Virus record (IMG/VR): IMGVR_UViG_3300032297_000402
Coordinates: 1 to 21,743 of that record
Direction: 5' to 3' (one strand)
Length of the DNA: 21,743 nucleotides
Source of the DNA: a virus
The translations under genes and the position numbers were made by a program. Below, in pieces: positions 18,214-21,743 of this stretch (its first letter is position 1; every line of letters begins with the position of its first letter). A model generated the notes under the pieces. That model did no database searches. It saw only the letters and a program-made list of their open reading frames with translations, and was not told where the DNA came from.

Positions 18214-18741
18214 TTAAAATACTCTTCTGTTATTAAATGGAACTGTATAATTGAAATAGTTCTTTATTTGTTTGACCGATTCAATTAAACCAAAGACAAC
18301 TCTCTGGAAATATTCAAGAATAGCAGTCCTTGAGGGATCACGAAAAATAACGTTGGACATCGTTCTCTCGAATATTTGTTCCTTGTATATAAAACCTTCA
18401 GGAACTACATCATTTATACTATTTTTTATATCAAATAGGTTGTCTGTTGGATCAAACTGATAATATCTTCTTTCCATCTGGATAGGCTGGATTTGCTTTA
18501 TTATGGCGGCATATGTTTGTGAGGACGAACACGGTCCATACAATTGAGTACCAAACGAATCTGTTGTAACTGATCTATATCCGGAACAACCTATATTTAT
18601 GGCTCTTTCTTGGGCTTTAGCTATCGATGTATATAGATCATTAGATGTTTCAAAATCGGTAGTGTTCGTTTTGAAAGTTATTCCATTTACCGTATAAGAA
18701 TTGGCCTCTGGAGCAAAATAAGGACTGTAATCTTGTGCCAT
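18214..18741 (-). CDS. Uncharacterised 175-aa protein of the baseplate-wedge cluster
   Basis: I take the ATG at 18741 (MAQDYSPYF) as the start, giving 175 aa. It begins 1 bp after the stop of the gp6-like gene, and most neighbours also begin Met-Ala. An in-frame ATG at 18759 would add six residues and overlap the upstream gene by 17 bp. The N-terminal half has two cysteines (C52 and C71) in a GCSGYRS...YGPCSSSQTY pattern that could form a small metal or disulfide knuckle, though two Cys alone are not enough to say. The C-terminal 90 residues are helical and charged (SRTAILEYFQRVVFGLIESV). T4 gp53, another wedge protein, is of similar size (196 aa), and the position between gp6-like and gp7-position genes suggests a wedge component. 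I see no sequence proof of that identity. Confidence 0.85.
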   Translation of the reverse strand: MAQDYSPYFAPEANSYTVNGITFKTNTTDFETSNDLYTSIAKAQERAINIGCSGYRSVTTDSFGTQLYGPCSSSQTYAAIIKQIQPIQMERRYYQFDPTDNLFDIKNSINDVVPEGFIYKEQIFERTMSNVIFRDPSRTAILEYFQRVVFGLIESVKQIKNYFNYTVPFNNRRVF

Positions 18742-18742
18742 G

Positions 18743-20473
18743 TTATCTATTTTGAGCAATTATTTTTGCTTTAGCTTCTGCATTAAGTTCATTCAGGAAA
18801 TTCATAGGATTTATAGATGCAATCGATATGTTTAGAGCAGATGGTTTTCCTGCAACAATACCATCCTCATAATAAACACCATTCCTGTCTGTCCAACCAC
18901 CTCTCATAAGAATTAACTGACCTCTTCCTATAATAATATCACCAAAATCATCCAGACCAATTTGTCTGTTTAATTGTGAAGCGCTTGCGTTTGCTAGATT
19001 GTCAACTGCAGAATGATACTGCTCATTTTCTTGACCAACGAAGTAGAATGAAACTGAATCAACCCCCTGTATGCCTTCGACGAGGGCAATTATATCGGAT
19101 TTTGGTATTCTATCTCTTCTCTTCATATTTAGCATATATTCAGAAATTGACATTCTTACTTTATCCTTAATCACCTCAGGATCATAACCTTCAAAGATTG
19201 AAATTACAACGTTACCAACAAATCTTTTAATATCAGGCTCTATTATTTTAACAACCGTTGTTGCTACCATCTGACCTGAATCCTCTATTACATTGAGTAT
19301 ACTTAATTTTTGTGCAGATGTTAATAAAAAGCTAGTTTGAGGAATATCAAAATAATCCTGGTTAGATGTTATATTAAGGGTAACGTCGGGTACTAAAAAA
19401 ATGTAAACAACGTTATCGTCATCGATGTAATCATCATCAAAAGTAGAAAATGCCTGGATTTGTGAGAATATATTAAATTTCTGTAGGAATATCTCATAGT
19501 TTTCTGCATTAGCAAGAACATAAGATCTACTTGTTTTCGGTGCAACCAATCTAGTTAGTTCAACAGGTTCCGGGTCTGCTCCAAACGAAGGATCTATAGC
19601 TCCGATAATTTTTAGATAGTCATTCAGATTAACCTCATTACCAAAAAGATCCGTTCCAGAATCCAAGAATTTATAAGAAAGCTGTGAATCTTTTTTTGTC
19701 ATCACATTTCCTACAAATCCTGATGTTTGCAGATACTCGACTCTGATAATGCTTCCACTCTGAGGAACCTTACCGAAATTGGAATTGCCAAAGTAAATGT
19801 CGATACCCTCAGAGATTCCAGATTTTACTAAGTATCCTTCTGCTTCAAGAGGTATGTCATATAGAGATTCGTATTTTTTCCATCGGTTTCCGTTTACATA
19901 GACATTGACGTAAAACTGGTCTATGTAAGCTCCAGATTTAGATGGAACGTTAAAACTTTGTAGTGCAGCTCCGGTACCAGTAAAAGAAACATTACCGAAA
20001 GCTCCCTGAACTATTTTAAAGTTGAAGGTATTAGATCTGTTCAAAGGAATCTTTACAGAAGGAGAATTTATAACCAGAGTATATGGCAATCCGTTCTGTA
20101 AACATTGTATTCTAGGGTTTCCTGAAAGCATTACTGCTCCACCACCAGCATCAGACTCTCTTAGATTCCAGGCTACCGAAACCTCACCCTGAGCTGCCAT
20201 ACCTCTCATTGGGTCATAACCAGCAATTCTAGCTAAACTTCTTATCGAATAGCTCCTAGTAGCCTCCTGTATATTTAGCTCTGTAATAGAGTCTTCGATA
20301 AAATAAAGGATTAGCTGAGATATGTTCTCAAGTACAAATAGAATTTGTCCCCAAGCTGAAGCTACGGTAAATACGTTTCTAGACTGATTGTATGTTCTTT
20401 GCAAAAAATCATACGTGTCACCTAGAAGTCCTCTGATCAGGATGTTATTTTTCTTAAAAATGTTATTAGCCAT
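18743..20473 (-). CDS. Baseplate wedge protein, gp6 / baseplate J-like
   Basis: This 576-aa protein corresponds to T4 gp6 (660 aa), which forms the inner ring of the baseplate wedge. The N-terminal 90 residues are helical (WGQILFVLENISQLILYFIE; SIRSLARIAGYDPMRG), as in the family. The baseplate_J signature appears at about 224-256: IDIYFGNSNFGKVPQSGS followed by IRVEYLQTSGFVGN. A second typical block is at 442-478, with RRDRIPKSDIIALVEGIQGV and DSVSFYF, matching the gp6/J-like C-terminal domain that mediates ring contacts. An acidic loop (FDDDYIDDD) lies at 345-353. The gene starts 5 bp after the gp25-like gene stop, in the order also seen in many contractile-tail clusters (W/gp25 then J/gp6). 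The leader GTTAAAGATA has no Shine-Dalgarno sequence. Confidence 0.92.
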   Translation of the reverse strand: MANNIFKKNNILIRGLLGDTYDFLQRTYNQSRNVFTVASAWGQILFVLENISQLILYFIEDSITELNIQEATRSYSIRSLARIAGYDPMRGMAAQGEVSVAWNLRESDAGGGAVMLSGNPRIQCLQNGLPYTLVINSPSVKIPLNRSNTFNFKIVQGAFGNVSFTGTGAALQSFNVPSKSGAYIDQFYVNVYVNGNRWKKYESLYDIPLEAEGYLVKSGISEGIDIYFGNSNFGKVPQSGSIIRVEYLQTSGFVGNVMTKKDSQLSYKFLDSGTDLFGNEVNLNDYLKIIGAIDPSFGADPEPVELTRLVAPKTSRSYVLANAENYEIFLQKFNIFSQIQAFSTFDDDYIDDDNVVYIFLVPDVTLNITSNQDYFDIPQTSFLLTSAQKLSILNVIEDSGQMVATTVVKIIEPDIKRFVGNVVISIFEGYDPEVIKDKVRMSISEYMLNMKRRDRIPKSDIIALVEGIQGVDSVSFYFVGQENEQYHSAVDNLANASASQLNRQIGLDDFGDIIIGRGQLILMRGGWTDRNGVYYEDGIVAGKPSALNISIASINPMNFLNELNAEAKAKIIAQNR

Positions 20474-20478
20474 TATCT

Positions 20479-20850
20479 TTAACTTACTTTCAAAGTAACC
20501 AAGGGACTTTCATTTCCATTTTGTGGAATATAAAAATCTATAAGAGCAATATCTCTCTCAGTTCCCTGATAAAATTTTAAATTAAAATACCCGCCAAGCT
20601 GTGCAAATAGAGGAACATAAGTTGTTAGACCGAGATTAATCTCGTCTCTTATTGTTTTCTCAGACAGATCAAGGCTAAAAACTAAATCCTCAAGATTCAA
20701 TCCAAATTTAGGATCGCCCAACACCTCTCCTTTGTTCGTAAGGAGTAGCATTTTCAATTGACCTACACAGATTTCTACAGGCTGTGTAATCTCGATAATG
20801 CCCTGTTTGTAATACGGGTCTGCTGGATCTCTGTTATAAATCTCTACCAT
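20479..20850 (-). CDS. Baseplate wedge protein, gp25 / GPW-like
   Basis: This 123-aa protein fits the GPW_gp25 family (PF04965; T4 gp25 is 132 aa). The signature is at residues 35-58: LLLTNKGEVLGDPKFGLNLE followed by DLVF, matching the family pattern of T-x(2)-GE, then P-x-(Y/F)-G, then L-x(3)-(L/V)-F. Gp25-like proteins sit at the inner baseplate next to sheath and gp6-type proteins and form part of the core bundle that starts sheath assembly. The C-terminal half is amphipathic and ends in beta strands (ALIDFYIPQNG). No upstream in-frame ATG, GTG or TTG exists in the 31-bp leader, which fixes the start. That leader is the longest in this part of the operon and contains a hairpin reaching into the start codon. 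Confidence 0.93.
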   Translation of the reverse strand: MVEIYNRDPADPYYKQGIIEITQPVEICVGQLKMLLLTNKGEVLGDPKFGLNLEDLVFSLDLSEKTIRDEINLGLTTYVPLFAQLGGYFNLKFYQGTERDIALIDFYIPQNGNESPLVTLKVS

Positions 20851-20870
20851 TGGGGAATTAATTTCCCAAT
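20849..20870 (-). promoter_or_regulatory. Hairpin overlapping the gp25-like start codon
   Basis: Read on the minus strand (mRNA sense), the arms are ATTGGGAA and TTCCCCAAT, which pair over 8 bp with one bulged C around a 5-nt ATTAA loop. The last two bases of the 3' arm are the A and U of the AUG start codon (20850-20849). It could limit access to the start codon, so that translation depends on coupling to the upstream gene ending 31 bp earlier. The function is inferred. Confidence 0.45.
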
Positions 20871-20881
20871 ATATATCGAGA

Positions 20882-21658
20882 TTAATTCCACTGTAAGAAA
20901 TAAGATGGAGTGTTCTCTCCGTTGATCATATCCATTACCTCTTGAAGCTCTTTTTCACCATCTGATCTTAGTTCAGCAGTGTTTACAGTGACCCCTCCAG
21001 GAAGGTTATAATTGAATGCGCTAAGAACCCTAGATAAAGAAATTTTGGCTTTAGCAAGACAGTATCTAATGAAAAGTTCATCGTCATATAATGCATCATC
21101 ATCTATAGCTACGAAGCATCTTACAGCAACATCCATTCCATTTTGATCATATCCTGTTCCAACTCCTCCACTGCCTGATCTATTTGGATCTCTACCAAGT
21201 ATGGTTAATTTCTTAGTGTTCTTGTTCCATTTGTAAGCATATGTAGGTAACAGATAAGCCTGAGCTAAATCGAAGTAAGAGTACATTACTGTTCTATAGA
21301 CAAGGTTGTCACCCGTGAAAGGAGATAGAAGAAGCTCAGATCCTAATAATTTAGAATCTCCAAAATCTCGATCGGGGTTTCCTGATATACCCATACCATT
21401 AACTTCTCTAACGTCATAAACAGTAACAATCTTGTCTGGTAATTGAATCTGTCTGGTTTTTCTAAAACTAGGGTGAGCAAACATATTGTTAGCTAGAATG
21501 AAAACCCTATCCTCCACAGCATACTGATAATTATCATACATCCAAGCTTTTGCTCTTCTGATGATCCTGTCAATTTCTTGATCGTTAAGATTATACGGTA
21601 AAGAACAACTTGCTGAAATGTCGTCTTTGATCTCCTGTACTAATTCTTCTAGAGTCAT
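20882..21658 (-). CDS. Putative neck / tail-completion structural protein
   Basis: This 258-aa protein is probably soluble, with no signal peptide or membrane segment. The N-terminal 60 residues are helical (MTLEELVQEIKDDIS; DQEIDRIIRRAKAWMYDNYQ). A beta-rich middle follows (VYDVREVNGMGISG). A C-terminal helix-turn-helix block at about 193-243 contains FIRYCLAKAKISLSRVLSAF and the distinctive NLPGGVTVNTAELRSDGEKE. Blocks of this kind (helix, PGG, then acidic helix) are, to my recollection, common in conserved structural proteins of large phages close to neck and baseplate genes, but I cannot check this by search. Location directly upstream of the gp25- and gp6-like wedge genes supports a neck, tail-terminator or baseplate-hub role. 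It starts 1 bp after the upstream gene's stop and ends 31 bp before the gp25-like start. Confidence 0.87.
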   Translation of the reverse strand: MTLEELVQEIKDDISASCSLPYNLNDQEIDRIIRRAKAWMYDNYQYAVEDRVFILANNMFAHPSFRKTRQIQLPDKIVTVYDVREVNGMGISGNPDRDFGDSKLLGSELLLSPFTGDNLVYRTVMYSYFDLAQAYLLPTYAYKWNKNTKKLTILGRDPNRSGSGGVGTGYDQNGMDVAVRCFVAIDDDALYDDELFIRYCLAKAKISLSRVLSAFNYNLPGGVTVNTAELRSDGEKELQEVMDMINGENTPSYFLQWN

Positions 21659-21659
21659 A

Positions 21660-21743
21660 TTAGTAATTCTGATTTTTGAAAATAATCCTTCTCATCGGAT
21701 TATTCAAGTCTTTTAGTCTAGAATCTGTTATAAATCTAGATTG
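21660..21743 (-). CDS. C-terminal 27 codons of an upstream gene (start outside window)
   Basis: Reading leftward from the window edge, one frame is open for 27 codons and ends in TAA at 21662-21660, one base before the ATG of the 258-aa gene. The peptide ends SRLKDLNNPMRRIIFKNQNY and is basic. The 1-bp spacing equals that between the gp6-like and 175-aa genes, which supports it as a true gene end. The fragment is too short to identify. Confidence 0.6.
   Translation of the reverse strand, partial: QSRFITDSRLKDLNNPMRRIIFKNQNY

Noticed and set aside
18742-18759. Upstream ATG at 18759 giving a 181-aa version of the 175-aa protein
   Set aside because: It overlaps the gp6-like gene by 17 bp and adds MLKIDN, whereas the ATG at 18741 gives the 1-bp spacing and Met-Ala start seen for neighbours.
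1-21743. CRISPR arrays, tRNAs, insertion sequences, retroelement-type variable repeats or defence genes
   Set aside because: No regular direct-repeat array, tRNA-like cloverleaf, transposase or reverse transcriptase frame was seen; the coding frames account for nearly all of the sequence.

Overview
The window looks like a slice of a large, AT-rich, double-stranded DNA phage with a contractile tail (a myovirus distantly related to T4). It holds part of the late virion-structure cluster. Two genes carry clear baseplate-wedge family motifs: a gp25/GPW-like protein and a gp6/baseplate-J-like protein. They lie next to each other and are followed by a run of very large, Ser/Thr/Asn/Gly-rich beta proteins typical of baseplate and tail-fibre parts. 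No host gene, tRNA, IS element, CRISPR array or integrase is visible. The host is probably in the Bacteroidota, but this is inference. None of the 12 start codons has a Shine-Dalgarno sequence and leaders are A/T-rich. One structural protein carries propeller repeats of types common in Bacteroidota proteins.

Layout, read in the main direction of transcription (minus strand, right to left): the last 27 codons of an unknown gene (21743-21660); a 258-aa putative neck or tail-completion protein; the gp25-like wedge protein; the gp6-like wedge protein; a 175-aa uncharacterised protein; a 1355-aa protein in the position of T4 gp7; a 520-aa protein with two PKD domains; a 1213-aa protein with two propeller-like regions and a PKD-like C-terminus. 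Then the cluster is interrupted by one plus-strand gene, a PhoH-like ATPase (8215-8913). It ends tail-to-tail with the 1213-aa gene, their stop codons sharing the bases TTAG, and it starts divergently from a 299-aa fibre-like gene across 66 bp. After it the minus-strand run continues with proteins of 299, 736 and 1195 aa and the N-terminal 462 aa of another large protein that leaves the window at base 1.

The minus-strand genes are packed very tightly (gaps of 1-31 bp, otherwise only the phoH block), so they are probably a late operon building the neck, baseplate and host-contact parts of one virion. No intrinsic terminator is visible. There is no stretch over 300 bases without a gene. The longest non-coding gap is the 66-bp phoH/fibre divergent region.

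The points most worth a second look are the PhoH gene lying antisense inside the structural cluster with an atypical Walker A loop, the sensor-type propeller architecture in a phage tail protein, a tryptophan-aspartate motif repeated in the gp7-position protein, a short Gly-x-Thr-Gly motif scattered through six consecutive structural proteins, and a hairpin covering the start codon of the gp25-like gene.
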